Assembly (NCBI RefSeq): GCF_029952525.1
Contig: NZ_JASAOF010000002.1
Location: 558,001 to 622,000, forward strand
DNA: 64,000 bases
Reading direction: 5' to 3'
Origin: Saccharopolyspora ipomoeae
GTDB lineage: Bacteria; Actinomycetota; Actinomycetes; Mycobacteriales; Pseudonocardiaceae
Both the position numbers and the translations under genes were made by a program. Of this stretch, positions 34,607 through 42,789 are shown piece after piece. Position 1 is the stretch's first letter. Each line of letters starts with the position of its first letter. Below the pieces are notes generated by a model. The model saw only the letters and a list, made by a program, of their open reading frames with translations, was not told where the DNA came from and did no database searches.

Positions 34607-34665
34607 AGCACGCCGCCCTGGACCCGCGTGAAAGGGACCAACACAACCATCCGCGATCAGCTGCA

Positions 34666-35079
34666 CTACCGGTGTTCCGCGTCGTGGAAGAGTTCGAGGC
34701 GGCGTTCCAGGTCGTCCTGGGCGTTCGGCCACCGGAAGGCGTGGGGCTCGATCGACCCGGGGCTCTCGCCCCGCACGGCCGCTCGCAGGAACTCCTGCAC
34801 GGCGCTCGGCTCCGGCAGCACGTCCTCGCCGAGGAAGCAGACCGGCGTCGTCCCGCCCTCACCGTCGGTCTCGACCCGCAACGCCCAGCCGCTCACCTCG
34901 TCCCAGGTCAGCAGCAGCGGATACTCCGGCAGCGTCGGGACGCGCGAGTCCAGCAGGATCAGCACGGTCGCCGGAGCCTCCTCGACCTCCAGGTCGACCG
35001 TGGTGAACTCCTCCAACCCGCTGGTCACGCCCCGCACGTAGGTCACCAGGCCGCTCACCGCGGAAGTCCTCATGCCCAT
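34666..35079 (-). CDS. DUF6292 family protein
   Basis: 137 residues from ATG 35079, with GGAGAGGGATCCG upstream. It matches the actinobacterial DUF6292 pattern from memory: LVTYVRGVTSGL, then LLTWDEVSGWALRVETDG and FLGEDVLPEP. Soluble, acidic, no catalytic motif. DUF6292 genes often lie near DUF397/XRE regulators, as here. The role is not known. Confidence 0.75.
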   Translation of the reverse strand: MGMRTSAVSGLVTYVRGVTSGLEEFTTVDLEVEEAPATVLILLDSRVPTLPEYPLLLTWDEVSGWALRVETDGEGGTTPVCFLGEDVLPEPSAVQEFLRAAVRGESPGSIEPHAFRWPNAQDDLERRLELFHDAEHR

Positions 35080-35176
35080 CGGATCCCTCTCCGGAAGTCG
35101 AAAACCCACAAACCCCGGTTACCGACCAGCACGCCTCGTCAAACAGGCGACACCGGTCGTCGTCGCCGCGCCGCCG

Positions 35177-35569
35177 TCACCCCGTCGTGGTGAGCTCGCG
35201 CTCCGCGGCGTAGGTGAACCGGCCGGCGAGGCCCAGCAGCGTCAGCACGCGTTCGACGACGGGCGCCGGGACCAGCAGCAGCTCCTTGTCGCGGGCTTCG
35301 GCCAACCGCTCGGCCTCCAGCAGGGCGCTCACGCCCTCGGAGTTGATGAAGCTGATCTCCGAGAAGTCGAGGACGACCATCCTGGAGGTGCCGACCAGCC
35401 GCTGCCGGAGGAACTCGGTCAGGAAGTGGCTGGCGGACATGTCCAGCTCGCCGGACACCCGCACGACCACCACCCCGTCGCCGGGGCGGAAGACCCGCAC
35501 CCGCAACGCCGCGCACGCCACCTCCGCCGAACGAGGGGACGGAACCGCATCGGTCAGGTCGGCTTTCAT
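35177..35569 (-). CDS. STAS-domain anti-sigma factor antagonist
   Basis: About 130 residues, a single STAS domain: VVRVSGELDMSASHFL in the first strand-helix, then VVLDFSEISFINSEGVSALLEA with the serine that a partner-switching kinase would phosphorylate. It would release a sigma factor by binding its anti-sigma kinase. No kinase gene adjoins. ATG 35569 gives a normal-length protein; the longer frame to 35701 adds a segment unlike any STAS N-terminus. Divergent from the GAF-ANTAR gene. Confidence 0.88.
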   Translation of the reverse strand: MKADLTDAVPSPRSAEVACAALRVRVFRPGDGVVVVRVSGELDMSASHFLTEFLRQRLVGTSRMVVLDFSEISFINSEGVSALLEAERLAEARDKELLLVPAPVVERVLTLLGLAGRFTYAAERELTTTG

Positions 35570-35822
35570 CACGAAGACCACACTCCAAGCCTGTTCCCCG
35601 CGCGACGAGGCGCGCGAACTGCAGAAGGGAAGCAGCCCCACCGGCACCGGCCGACCATGGGCCAGGGCGTCCGGGCGGAACCGCGGCGGCTGTGTGCTCA
35701 ACCGACGATGAACCCGAGCCTACGGAAGGACGGCGAGCTTCGCACGGCTCAGGACATCGGTCTCTCGCGGGCGGTGCAGGTCGCGCGTAGGTTCGGGTGT
35801 TCCGCGACCCGGGAGGTGAGCG

Positions 35823-36527
35823 ATGTTGACCGAGGACGAGGCCGAACGCCTCTTGACATGGCTCGCCGACGCGGTCGGCGGCCTCGGTGCGGCCCGCGAC
35901 CTCCCCCAGACGCTGGAGTCCACCGCCCGGGGCGCGGTCGAAGCCATCCCCGGCACCGAGGCCGCCGGCATCGCCGAGCTGTTCGGGCGCGAGCAGTTCG
36001 TCGAACGCGTCGCCACCGGCGCCCTGCCCGAGATCGTGGACCGGCTCCAGCACGAACTCGCCGAAGGCCCGTGCCCGCTGGCGCTGGCGACGGGACGGAC
36101 GATCCGCGTGCACGATCTGGGCGAGGAGTACGACCGGTGGCCGAAGCTGGCCGAGGCCGCCCGGCGCGAGAACGTCGCCGCCGCGCTCTGCTACCGGCTC
36201 GACACCCGGTCGGACAAGCGGCGCATGAGTCTGAACCTCTACGCCCGCCGGCCGGGCGTGTTCGACGACGAGGCCGTGCTGCTGGGCGAGCTGTTCGCCT
36301 CGCACGCGAGCATCGCCCTAGCCCACGCCCAGAACTCCGAACAGCTCACGACAGCTCTGAGCACCCGCGACCTGATCGGCCAGGCCAAGGGAATCCTCAT
36401 GGAGCGCTTCGGCATCGACGACTACAAGGCGTTCCGCATGCTCGTGGAGAGCTCCCAGAACACCAACCTCAAGCTCGTCGACATCGCGACCTGGCTGACC
36501 TCCGGCGTCACCGGAGCCGAGGACTGA
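35823..36527 (+). CDS. GAF-ANTAR RNA-binding antiterminator
   Basis: 234 residues: a GAF sensor domain (about 10-165) and a C-terminal ANTAR domain (about 175-228, LSTRDLIGQAKGILMERFGIDDYKAFRMLV), which binds paired hairpins in mRNA leaders to prevent termination. ATG 35823 follows GGGAGGTGAGCG. With the STAS gene it makes a divergent stress-signalling pair. The GAF ligand is unknown. Common and often multicopy in actinobacteria. Confidence 0.92.
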   Translation: MLTEDEAERLLTWLADAVGGLGAARDLPQTLESTARGAVEAIPGTEAAGIAELFGREQFVERVATGALPEIVDRLQHELAEGPCPLALATGRTIRVHDLGEEYDRWPKLAEAARRENVAAALCYRLDTRSDKRRMSLNLYARRPGVFDDEAVLLGELFASHASIALAHAQNSEQLTTALSTRDLIGQAKGILMERFGIDDYKAFRMLVESSQNTNLKLVDIATWLTSGVTGAED

Positions 36528-36586
36528 TCCGGAACTGCGGCCCGCGAACTCCGCGTCCACGCCACAACAGCGCGCCGGTGAGCACG

Positions 36587-36642
36587 AGGCCCTTCGCGGT
36601 GCTGTTCCGGCGCTTTCGTGCCTCCAGCACCGCGAAAGGCCT
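36587..36642. terminator. Bidirectional terminator
   Basis: Arms 36587-36604 and 36625-36642 match at 17 of 18 positions (AGGCCCTTCGCGGTGCTG and near complement), with a 20-base loop, between convergent GAF-ANTAR (+) and MFS (-) genes. Confidence 0.7.
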
Positions 36643-36658
36643 GACGGGTCGCGGGTTT

Positions 36659-37936
36659 TCAGCTGTGCGAGTGGTCGCGGGAGGGGTCCACGGTCAGAGC
36701 GAAGATCAGGCCGCTGAGGGCGAGCAGGCCGCCGAACACGAGGAAGGACGCGGTGTAGCCGCTGCCGGGTGCGGCGGCGGTGTCGACCAGCCGCCCGGCG
36801 ACCAGCGGGCTCACGATTCCCGCCGCGGCGGAGGCCGCCGTGATCATGGCCAAGGCACCGGGCCGTCGCGATGCGGAGAACAGCTCGGACACGACGGGGA
36901 ACGTCACCGTGTTGACCGTGACCGAGAAGCCGTAGCCGAGGACGACCGCGGCGACGGCGACCACCGGGGCGTCGATCAACGGGATCGCGGCGAGCACGAG
37001 GCCGGACAGCAGCAGGCAGATGCCGCCGACCCGACCACGGCCGACCTTGGTCGAGGCGCCTCCGCGCATCAGCCGGTCGCCGATCCCGCCGATCAGCACC
37101 AACGCGCCCACGCCCGCCACGCTCGGCAGCGCGAACAGCATCCCGGCGGTGGTCGCCGAGTAGCCGAGCCCGGCCTGGAAGTAGGACGGCAACCAGGTGA
37201 ACACCACCGCCGCGAGCGCGCCCTGGGCGAAGGTGGCGAACAGGCAGGCCAGCATCGTCGGGGTCCGCAAGCCGCGCATCCAACCGCGGTCCGAAGCCTT
37301 CGCGGCGACGTCGTCGGACCCCGCGTGCGGGCCGGGGCGGCCGATGAAGAACCACACCGTCGTCCACACCACGGCGATGGCACCGATCGCGACGAAGCCG
37401 ACGCGCCACCCGAACGCCACCACGAGCAGCGAGATCACCGGCAGCAGGGCGATCTTCGCGAAGGACGCTCCACTGGTGATGATGGCGGCCGGCAGGCCGC
37501 GCCGGCTGGCGGGGAACCACGAGTAAGCCGCGTTGTGGGCCAGCGGCACCGCAGGCCCCTCGGCCGTACCGACCACGATCCGGCTCATCACCAGCATCAT
37601 CGCCCCGGCGGCCAGCGCCGCCGGGATCTGCCCGAGCGCGCACAGGAGCCCGCAGCCGAGCAGGACGACGCGGGTGGAGATGCGTCGTCCGGACAGCCCG
37701 ATCACGAGGCAACTGATCATGGTGAGCAGGTACGTGGCGCTGCTGATCATCCCGTAGGTCGTCGCCGACATGCCGAATTCCGCGCGAATCGGTTTGGCGA
37801 CGATCCCGAGCAGTCCTTTGTCGACGAACACCAGGACGTGGGCTCCGGCCGCCGCTGCGGTGACCGCCCACGGCGTCCACTTCGGGACCGCGCGCGGCAC
37901 GTCATCGGCCGGGGTCGGGCTCAGTTCGGTGGTCAT
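36659..37936 (-). CDS. MFS transporter (anion:cation symporter type)
   Basis: 425 residues, 12 helices. Features fit the ACS branch that carries hexuronates and other organic anions: VFVDKGLLGIVAKPIRAEFGMS in helix 1, GLSGRRISTRVV in the conserved loop, RIVVGTAEGPAVPLAHNAAYSWFP in helix 4-5. Third gene of a minus-strand unit after an isomerase and an SDR, 57 bases from the SDR. Probably imports the polyol or sugar acid those enzymes use. The divergent LysR gene probably regulates it. Confidence 0.87.
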   Translation of the reverse strand: MTTELSPTPADDVPRAVPKWTPWAVTAAAAGAHVLVFVDKGLLGIVAKPIRAEFGMSATTYGMISSATYLLTMISCLVIGLSGRRISTRVVLLGCGLLCALGQIPAALAAGAMMLVMSRIVVGTAEGPAVPLAHNAAYSWFPASRRGLPAAIITSGASFAKIALLPVISLLVVAFGWRVGFVAIGAIAVVWTTVWFFIGRPGPHAGSDDVAAKASDRGWMRGLRTPTMLACLFATFAQGALAAVVFTWLPSYFQAGLGYSATTAGMLFALPSVAGVGALVLIGGIGDRLMRGGASTKVGRGRVGGICLLLSGLVLAAIPLIDAPVVAVAAVVLGYGFSVTVNTVTFPVVSELFSASRRPGALAMITAASAAAGIVSPLVAGRLVDTAAAPGSGYTASFLVFGGLLALSGLIFALTVDPSRDHSHS

Positions 37937-37993
37937 GTGCGTCTCCTCGTTGAGAGCGATCGTCCCGCAGCCGGTGGCGCGGGATCGGGTGGA

Positions 37994-38743
37994 TCAGGGC
38001 GCCGGAGCCAGTTGGGCCCCGCCGCAGACGTGCAGGACCTCGCCGGTGACGAAGCCGGCCGCCTCGGAGGCGAGGTAGCCGACGGCGTGCGCGATGTCCT
38101 CAGGCGTTGCGAAACGCCGCATCGGCGTCATCGCGAGGTGCTTGGCCTCGAAGGCCGCGTACTCCTCCTCGCTGCGATCACCTCGGGTGAAGGGAGTGGC
38201 CACCATGCTGGGCGCGACCGCATTGGCAGTGACACCGAACGGCGCCAGTTCGAGGGCGAGGGAGCGGGTGAGACCGACGACGGCGGCTTTCGAGCTCGTG
38301 TAGGCGATCGGCCCGCCCGACAACCAGGTCCGGGAGGTGATGTTCACGACCCGCCCGCCCGCGCGCGTAGAGCTCCACAGCGGAACGGCCTTGCGGCACA
38401 ACGCCGTCGGGCCCCAGACGTTCACGGCCATCACGCGCTCCCAGTCATCGCGGCGGAGAGCCTCCATGCCGCGAGGTGCGGTGACGGCGGCGTTGTTGAC
38501 GATCACGTCGAGCCGCCCGAATCGCCGTTCCACCGTCTCCACCAGCGCCTGGACCGACTCGTCGTCGGCGACGTCGAGGTAGCACGCCTCGACGCCCCTG
38601 AGGTTCTCGCTGCGCTCGCGGGCGCCGTCGAGGTCCCGGTCCGCGAGCAGCACCACTTCGGCCTGTCCGGTGAGGTGTTCGCCGATCGCGGCCCCGAGGG
38701 CTCCGGCTCCGCCCGTGACGACGGCGACCCGGCCGGCGGTCAC
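37994..38743 (-). CDS. Short-chain dehydrogenase/reductase
   Basis: 249 residues, classical SDR. Cofactor motif TGGAGALGAA (about 11-20), VIVNNAAV, catalytic Ser in VVNITS and Tyr-x3-Lys in YTSSKAAVVG. C-terminal GEVLHVCGG. The GTG at 38743 overlaps the isomerase stop by four bases (GTGA). It probably oxidises a polyol or sugar-derived alcohol in a pathway with the isomerase. Substrate cannot be told from sequence. Confidence 0.9.
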   Translation of the reverse strand: MTAGRVAVVTGGAGALGAAIGEHLTGQAEVVLLADRDLDGARERSENLRGVEACYLDVADDESVQALVETVERRFGRLDVIVNNAAVTAPRGMEALRRDDWERVMAVNVWGPTALCRKAVPLWSSTRAGGRVVNITSRTWLSGGPIAYTSSKAAVVGLTRSLALELAPFGVTANAVAPSMVATPFTRGDRSEEEYAAFEAKHLAMTPMRRFATPEDIAHAVGYLASEAAGFVTGEVLHVCGGAQLAPAP

Positions 38744-39573
38744 GAGGTCACCACCGCGGGCTCGTTGGCGTGCAGGACTTGCAGACCGACCTCCAGCGCG
38801 GCCTCGGGGGCCAGATCGGGCGTGAAGTCCTCGAGGGACAACCAGCCGTCGTAGCCACCGCGGTGGAGCGCGGTCCGGAGGGAACCGACGTCGAGCACGC
38901 CGTCGTCCATCGGAGACCAGTGCAGCTCCCACGGCCCGCCCATCCCGGTGGGGACCCAGCGCGCGTTCTTGACGTGCACGTGGGCCAGGTGCGCGCCGAG
39001 CAGGTCCACGGCGGTGCCGTGGTCCTCGTAGCCTTCGACCAGCAGGTTTCCGGCGTCGTAGATCACGCCGACGAGGGCGGGGTCTGCCTCGGCCACGATC
39101 CGCTGCGTCAGCGACGCGCTGGGGCAGATCGTGCGCTGGTGCAGCTCCAGCAGAGCCCGAACGCCGTGCGCGGAGGCGATCTCCTGCAGCTCGTCGACGA
39201 ACCGGCGCGCGCGGTCCGCGTGCTCGCCCCACGGCGCTCCGTCGCGCCACGGAGCCCGGAACCGGAACCACGGGACCCCCGCTTCGGCGGCCGCCGTCGC
39301 CGCCCGCCGAGCCGCGACCAGATCGCCGCATTCGACGTAGGTGTCCAGTCCCACGAGCTCCACGCCGTTCCGGCGGCACCGGTCGGCGACCCCGGCGACG
39401 TCGGCGAAACCGAGGGTGCACCGGTTGTCGGTGAACACGTCGGTTCCGCGTCCGGGGCCCTCGTCGGACACCCGCCACTCGATGCCGGCCAGCCCCGTCT
39501 CGACCGCGAGCGCGATCGCCTCGTCCGGGGACCGGTCGTAGAACATGATCGAACAGGCGCTGATGGGGTTCAC
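38740..39573 (-). CDS. Sugar phosphate isomerase/epimerase (xylose isomerase-like TIM barrel)
   Basis: 277 residues. TIM-barrel protein of the AP-endonuclease-2/IolE-IolI group. Metal-site residues are in ALLELHQRTICPS (Glu/His), GVIYDAGNLLVEGYED (Asp) and HLAHVHVKN (His), with a final Glu in WLSLEDFTP. The group isomerises or dehydrates inositol, hydroxypyruvate or keto-sugars. First gene of the isomerase-SDR-MFS unit, divergent from a LysR gene with a clear palindrome between. Which sugar is open. Confidence 0.88.
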   Translation of the reverse strand: MNPISACSIMFYDRSPDEAIALAVETGLAGIEWRVSDEGPGRGTDVFTDNRCTLGFADVAGVADRCRRNGVELVGLDTYVECGDLVAARRAATAAAEAGVPWFRFRAPWRDGAPWGEHADRARRFVDELQEIASAHGVRALLELHQRTICPSASLTQRIVAEADPALVGVIYDAGNLLVEGYEDHGTAVDLLGAHLAHVHVKNARWVPTGMGGPWELHWSPMDDGVLDVGSLRTALHRGGYDGWLSLEDFTPDLAPEAALEVGLQVLHANEPAVVTS

Positions 39574-39656
39574 GGTCGCCTCTCTTCGATGTCAACCATG
39601 CCCGAGAGTGAACGCCGCACCACCCGCCCCTGTCCAAGACCAGCTGAGACGCCCCG

Positions 39657-39677
39657 GCCATGCCTCGAAGGCATGGC
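39657..39677. promoter_or_regulatory. LysR-type palindrome between divergent genes
   Basis: GCCATGCCT (39657-39665), CGA, AGGCATGGC (39669-39677): perfect 9-bp arms containing T-N11-A (39661/39673), the LysR recognition pattern. It lies 21 bases before the LysR GTG and 84 bases before the isomerase gene on the other strand. Confidence 0.7.
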
Positions 39678-39697
39678 GCCGGTGCGATACTCCCGGG

Positions 39698-40600
39698 GTG
39701 GAACTGCGTCACATGCGCTACGTCCTGGCGGTGGCCCGCCACGGGTCGTTCAGCCGCGCCGCCGAAGCGCTGCACATCGCACAGCCCGCGCTGAGCCGGC
39801 AGATCCGCGCCATCGAGGCCGAGCTGGGCGTCAAGCTCTTCGACCGCGGTTCCACCGGTGCTTCGGTGACTCCCCCCGGCCGGACGTTCGTCGCCCACGT
39901 CAGGCAGGTCCTGGCGCTGGCCGACTCGACCGGCGAGGTCGTGCGCGCGGAATCGCCGCAGCGCGAACTCGTGCACATCGGCCTGCCGCCGGGACTACCG
40001 CAGACGTGGACCGTCGAGGTCTCCCGCCGGCTGCTGGACGAGGTGCCGAACGCATCGGTGCGGTTCGTCGAGGCCGGCAGCACCGAACAGCTGCGGCTGC
40101 TCACGCAGGGCAGGCTCGACGTGGCCGTGGTGCACCAGCTGCCCCCGGCCGAGACCAGATCGGTCCTGATCGCCAGCGAGCCCCTCGGGGTAGCCATCCG
40201 GCCGGACCACCCGCTCGCCGAAGCGCCGCGGTACCGCTTGGCCGACCTCGGTCGGCTGCGGATCCTCGTGCACTCGCGCGATCAGATCCCCACGCAGCAG
40301 GACGGGGTGCTCGCCGCCGCCGGGTCCGCCGGGATCGAACCGGAATGGATCTTCGCGCGCTTCGTCGAACACGCCCGCGCCTGCGCCGAAGCAGCCGAGG
40401 TCGACGCCGTCCTGGTCGGTTCGCACACGGCGCGCACCCAGCTGGACGGCTGGGTGTGGAAGCCGATCGAAGACCTCGAACTCGCCATGAACACCTGGCT
40501 GGTGCACCGCACCGACGCCCGCGACGTCGTCCCGCCCACCATCGCGGCGATCAAGACCTCCGCCGCACGCCCCGACTTCGACGCCGCTCCCCCGTCGTGA
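39698..40600 (+). CDS. LysR-family transcriptional regulator
   Basis: About 300 residues. The N-terminal HTH is ELRHMRYVLAVARHGSFSRAAEALHIAQPALSRQIRAIEAEL, followed by a type 2 periplasmic-binding effector domain. GTG 39698 is chosen because the family begins at VELRHMRYV; longer frames only add spacer DNA. Divergent from the isomerase-SDR-MFS unit, with a T-N11-A palindrome between, so it should activate that unit when its inducer is present. Confidence 0.93.
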   Translation: MELRHMRYVLAVARHGSFSRAAEALHIAQPALSRQIRAIEAELGVKLFDRGSTGASVTPPGRTFVAHVRQVLALADSTGEVVRAESPQRELVHIGLPPGLPQTWTVEVSRRLLDEVPNASVRFVEAGSTEQLRLLTQGRLDVAVVHQLPPAETRSVLIASEPLGVAIRPDHPLAEAPRYRLADLGRLRILVHSRDQIPTQQDGVLAAAGSAGIEPEWIFARFVEHARACAEAAEVDAVLVGSHTARTQLDGWVWKPIEDLELAMNTWLVHRTDARDVVPPTIAAIKTSAARPDFDAAPPS

Positions 40601-40659
40601 TCAGCGCGGCGGGGCAGAGGCGCCGTGGGCGGATGAGCTGAGCCGCCGAACACCCCGAT

Positions 40660-40707
40660 GTTGACAGCGCTTACTTTCGCGCCTACCGTGATGTAATCAC
40701 TGTAAAC
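40660..40707 (+). promoter_or_regulatory. Promoter with two inverted 15-bp TetR-type sites
   Basis: GTTGACAGCGCTTAC (40660-40674) and, inverted, GTAATCACTGTAAAC (40693-40707) share the pattern GTT-N-ACAG-YG-N-TTAC. A promoter TTGACA (40661-40666)-N17-TACCGT overlaps the first. The same paired arrangement is found before the acetoacetate-decarboxylase-family gene at 42790. Confidence 0.7.
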
Positions 40708-40776
40708 ATCGTGGGTCGGGCGATGCCCTGCCCACCTCGCCGGTGACCGGCGGGCGCACTCGGAAGACGAGGGACG

Positions 40777-41736
40777 ATGCAGACCATCCTGGGAGCGAAC
40801 GGCCAGATCGCGGTCGAGTTGGCTCGGGAGCTGAACCGCCGGTACACGACGGACCTGAGGCTCGTGAGTCGCCGTCCGCGCGCGGTCAACGCCGCGGACA
40901 GCCCGGTCGCCGCCGACCTGCTCGACGCCGAGCAGACGAAGGCCGCGGTCGCGGGCAGCGAGATCGTCTACTTCACCGCCGGACTACCCCCGAAAACCGA
41001 GCTGTGGGAGGCGCAGTTCCCCACGATGCTCCGGAACGCCCTGGACGCGAGCCGGTCCGCAGGCGCGAAGTTCGCGTACTTCGACAACACCTACATGTAC
41101 CCGCAGGACGACCGCGTCCAGACCGAGGACACCCCCTTCGCGCCGGTCGGGCGCAAGGGCGAGGTCCGCGCGAAGATGGCCTCGATGGTGCTCGACGAGA
41201 TGGCGCGGGGCGACATCGACGTGCTCATCGGTCGTGCCCCGGAGTTCTACGGACCCGGTCGCACGCAGAGCTTCACCAACACCCTGATCATCGACAACAT
41301 CAAGAACGGCAGGAAGCCCCGCGTGCCGGTGCGCGACGACCGACTGCGCACGCTCATCTGGACACCTGATGCGAGCCGGGGGTTGGCGGCACTGGGCAAC
41401 GCGCCGAAGGCGTACGGGCAGACCTGGCACCTCCCGGTCGACGACAACCGGCCGACCTACCGGGAGTTCGTGGCCATGGCGGCCGAGACCTTCGGCCGCG
41501 ACGCCGGGTACACCGTCGTTCCCAGGTGGGTGCTGAGCTCGGCCGGCCTCTTCTCCCAACAGGTTCGGGAGATCAAGGAGCTGCTGCCGCGCTACGCGCA
41601 GGACAGCCGCTTCGACTCCTCGAAGTTCAACGCGGCCTTCCCCGACTTCAACGTGACCACGTATCGAACCGGACTCGGCATCATCCGCGCGGAGACCCAC
41701 GACGAGCGGGCCGGACAGGACCAACGCCAACAGTGA
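40777..41736 (+). CDS. NAD-dependent epimerase/dehydratase-family protein
   Basis: 319 residues, extended SDR fold. The Rossmann motif is at the extreme N-terminus (ILGANGQIAVELA) and the substrate region has FAYFDNTYMYPQDD and RAPEFYGPG. A standard Tyr-x3-Lys is not evident, so it may be an atypical reductase. Its promoter has two copies of the operator that also precedes the TetR gene downstream and the ADC-family gene at 42790, so it belongs to one regulon with them. Not recognised beyond the superfamily. Confidence 0.85.
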   Translation: MQTILGANGQIAVELARELNRRYTTDLRLVSRRPRAVNAADSPVAADLLDAEQTKAAVAGSEIVYFTAGLPPKTELWEAQFPTMLRNALDASRSAGAKFAYFDNTYMYPQDDRVQTEDTPFAPVGRKGEVRAKMASMVLDEMARGDIDVLIGRAPEFYGPGRTQSFTNTLIIDNIKNGRKPRVPVRDDRLRTLIWTPDASRGLAALGNAPKAYGQTWHLPVDDNRPTYREFVAMAAETFGRDAGYTVVPRWVLSSAGLFSQQVREIKELLPRYAQDSRFDSSKFNAAFPDFNVTTYRTGLGIIRAETHDERAGQDQRQQ

Positions 41737-41773
41737 TGAGGGGCTGACATCGACCCGCCGGATCGTGCGGTAT

Positions 41774-41788
41774 GTTTACAGCGCTTAC
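41774..41788 (+). promoter_or_regulatory. Single copy of the 15-bp operator before the TetR gene
   Basis: GTTTACAGCGCTTAC, matching the sites at 40660 and 42719. It lies 24 bases before the TetR start codon, so the regulator probably controls its own expression. Confidence 0.65.
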
Positions 41789-41812
41789 GCGGGCTTGAGG
41801 AGTGAACTAGCG

Positions 41813-42412
41813 GTGTCGACATCCGAGAAGAGCGGCTACCACCACGGAGACCTGCGCGCGGCCCTGCTGACCACGGCGATGCAGATGCTGGAGAACGGGG
41901 AGGCCTTCTCGCTGCGCGCCGTCGCCCGCAACGCCGGCGTCTCCCCCACCGCCCCCTACCGCCACTTCCCGGACCGCGACGCCTTGGAGGCCGCTTTGGC
42001 GGTCCAGGGCTTCAGCGACCTCAAGCACGATCTGACCGACGGCCACGACTTGCCCACCTCGATCGCCGACCTCGCGGAATTCGGCGTCACCTACGTCGAC
42101 TTCGCCCTGCGGCGACCGGCGCTGTTCCGGCTGATGTTCGGCAACCCCTGCGACGACTCCGACGACGAGCGGGTGAAGGCGGCCGACGCGCTGCACGAGC
42201 TCCTCGGGCAGGCCCTGGCGCACGTCGCACCCGAGGCGGACACCACCGCGCTGGCCTGCGCCGGGTGGAGCCTGGCCCACGGCCTCGCGTTCCTGCACCT
42301 CGACGGCAAACTCCCGGCCGACTCCCCCGAGGCGGTCGCCGATCGAGTGCGCTCGGCTTTCCTGGCCATCACCACGATCCAGGGCGAGCCCGGAAACCGG
42401 CGTCGCAGCTGA
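41813..42412 (+). CDS. TetR-family regulator
   Basis: About 199 residues. The HTH is at 8-55 (SGYHHGDLRAALLTTAMQML; SLRAVARNAGVSPTAPYRHFPDRDALEAAL), then a C-terminal ligand domain of the WHG type common in small-alcohol or aldehyde-response regulators (FALRRPALFRLMFGNP). GTG 41813 has GAGGAGTG upstream. Sites of the same 15-bp pattern flank it on both sides, before the epimerase and before the ADC-family operon, so it is the likely regulator of 40.7-45.5 kb. The effector is unknown. Confidence 0.9.
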   Translation: MSTSEKSGYHHGDLRAALLTTAMQMLENGEAFSLRAVARNAGVSPTAPYRHFPDRDALEAALAVQGFSDLKHDLTDGHDLPTSIADLAEFGVTYVDFALRRPALFRLMFGNPCDDSDDERVKAADALHELLGQALAHVAPEADTTALACAGWSLAHGLAFLHLDGKLPADSPEAVADRVRSAFLAITTIQGEPGNRRRS

Positions 42413-42718
42413 GCCGAGCGGCACGCCCCCGCCGCGACCTCGTCCTCCCGAACGTCAAAATGGCGATGTCGGGCGCTTTTGCCCGCATGCGCAGGGATAG
42501 CGATCCATTGAGGACTAACCACACCGCGGCGACCGGATCAGAACTTCGGGAATAGCAGCGCCGGATCAATAAGTCCATAATGGACTCAGTGGCGCAGGGC
42601 TGAGCGTGAACGTGACCGTCAGCGTATGCGACCCGGCCCCGGAGCCGTCGAACGCCAGTTCCTGCATCGACCTCGATGTCGCCGCGTTGCACGTGAGAGC
42701 AGATGCGGCGACACTCGT
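42413..42718. other. Gene-free spacer with an isolated palindrome
   Basis: No supportable gene. It contains AGTCCAT-A-ATGGACT (42572-42586), a perfect 7-bp inverted repeat that looks like a binding site for an unidentified regulator. It ends at the promoter of the ADC-family gene. Confidence 0.4.
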
Positions 42719-42765
42719 GTTGACAGTGCTTACATTCGCCTCTAATCTGCGTGAGCACCGTTAAC
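42719..42765 (+). promoter_or_regulatory. Promoter with paired 15-bp operators before the ADC-family operon
   Basis: GTTGACAGTGCTTAC (42719-42733) and the inverted GTGAGCACCGTTAAC (42751-42765), centres 32 bp apart (33 in the copy at 40660). The promoter is TTGACA (42720-42725)-N17-TAATCT (42743-42748), a good match to sigma70 consensus. Confidence 0.75.
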
Positions 42766-42789
42766 ATTGCCCATGAGGGAGTTGCTCCA

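Noticed and set aside
35072-38854. 1260-codon plus-strand ORF
   Set aside because: Crosses several real genes in the wrong frame or strand and has low-complexity composition.
37994-39976. 660-codon minus-strand ORF apparently extending the SDR
   Set aside because: Upstream part overlaps the TIM-barrel isomerase in another frame; the SDR begins at GTG 38743.
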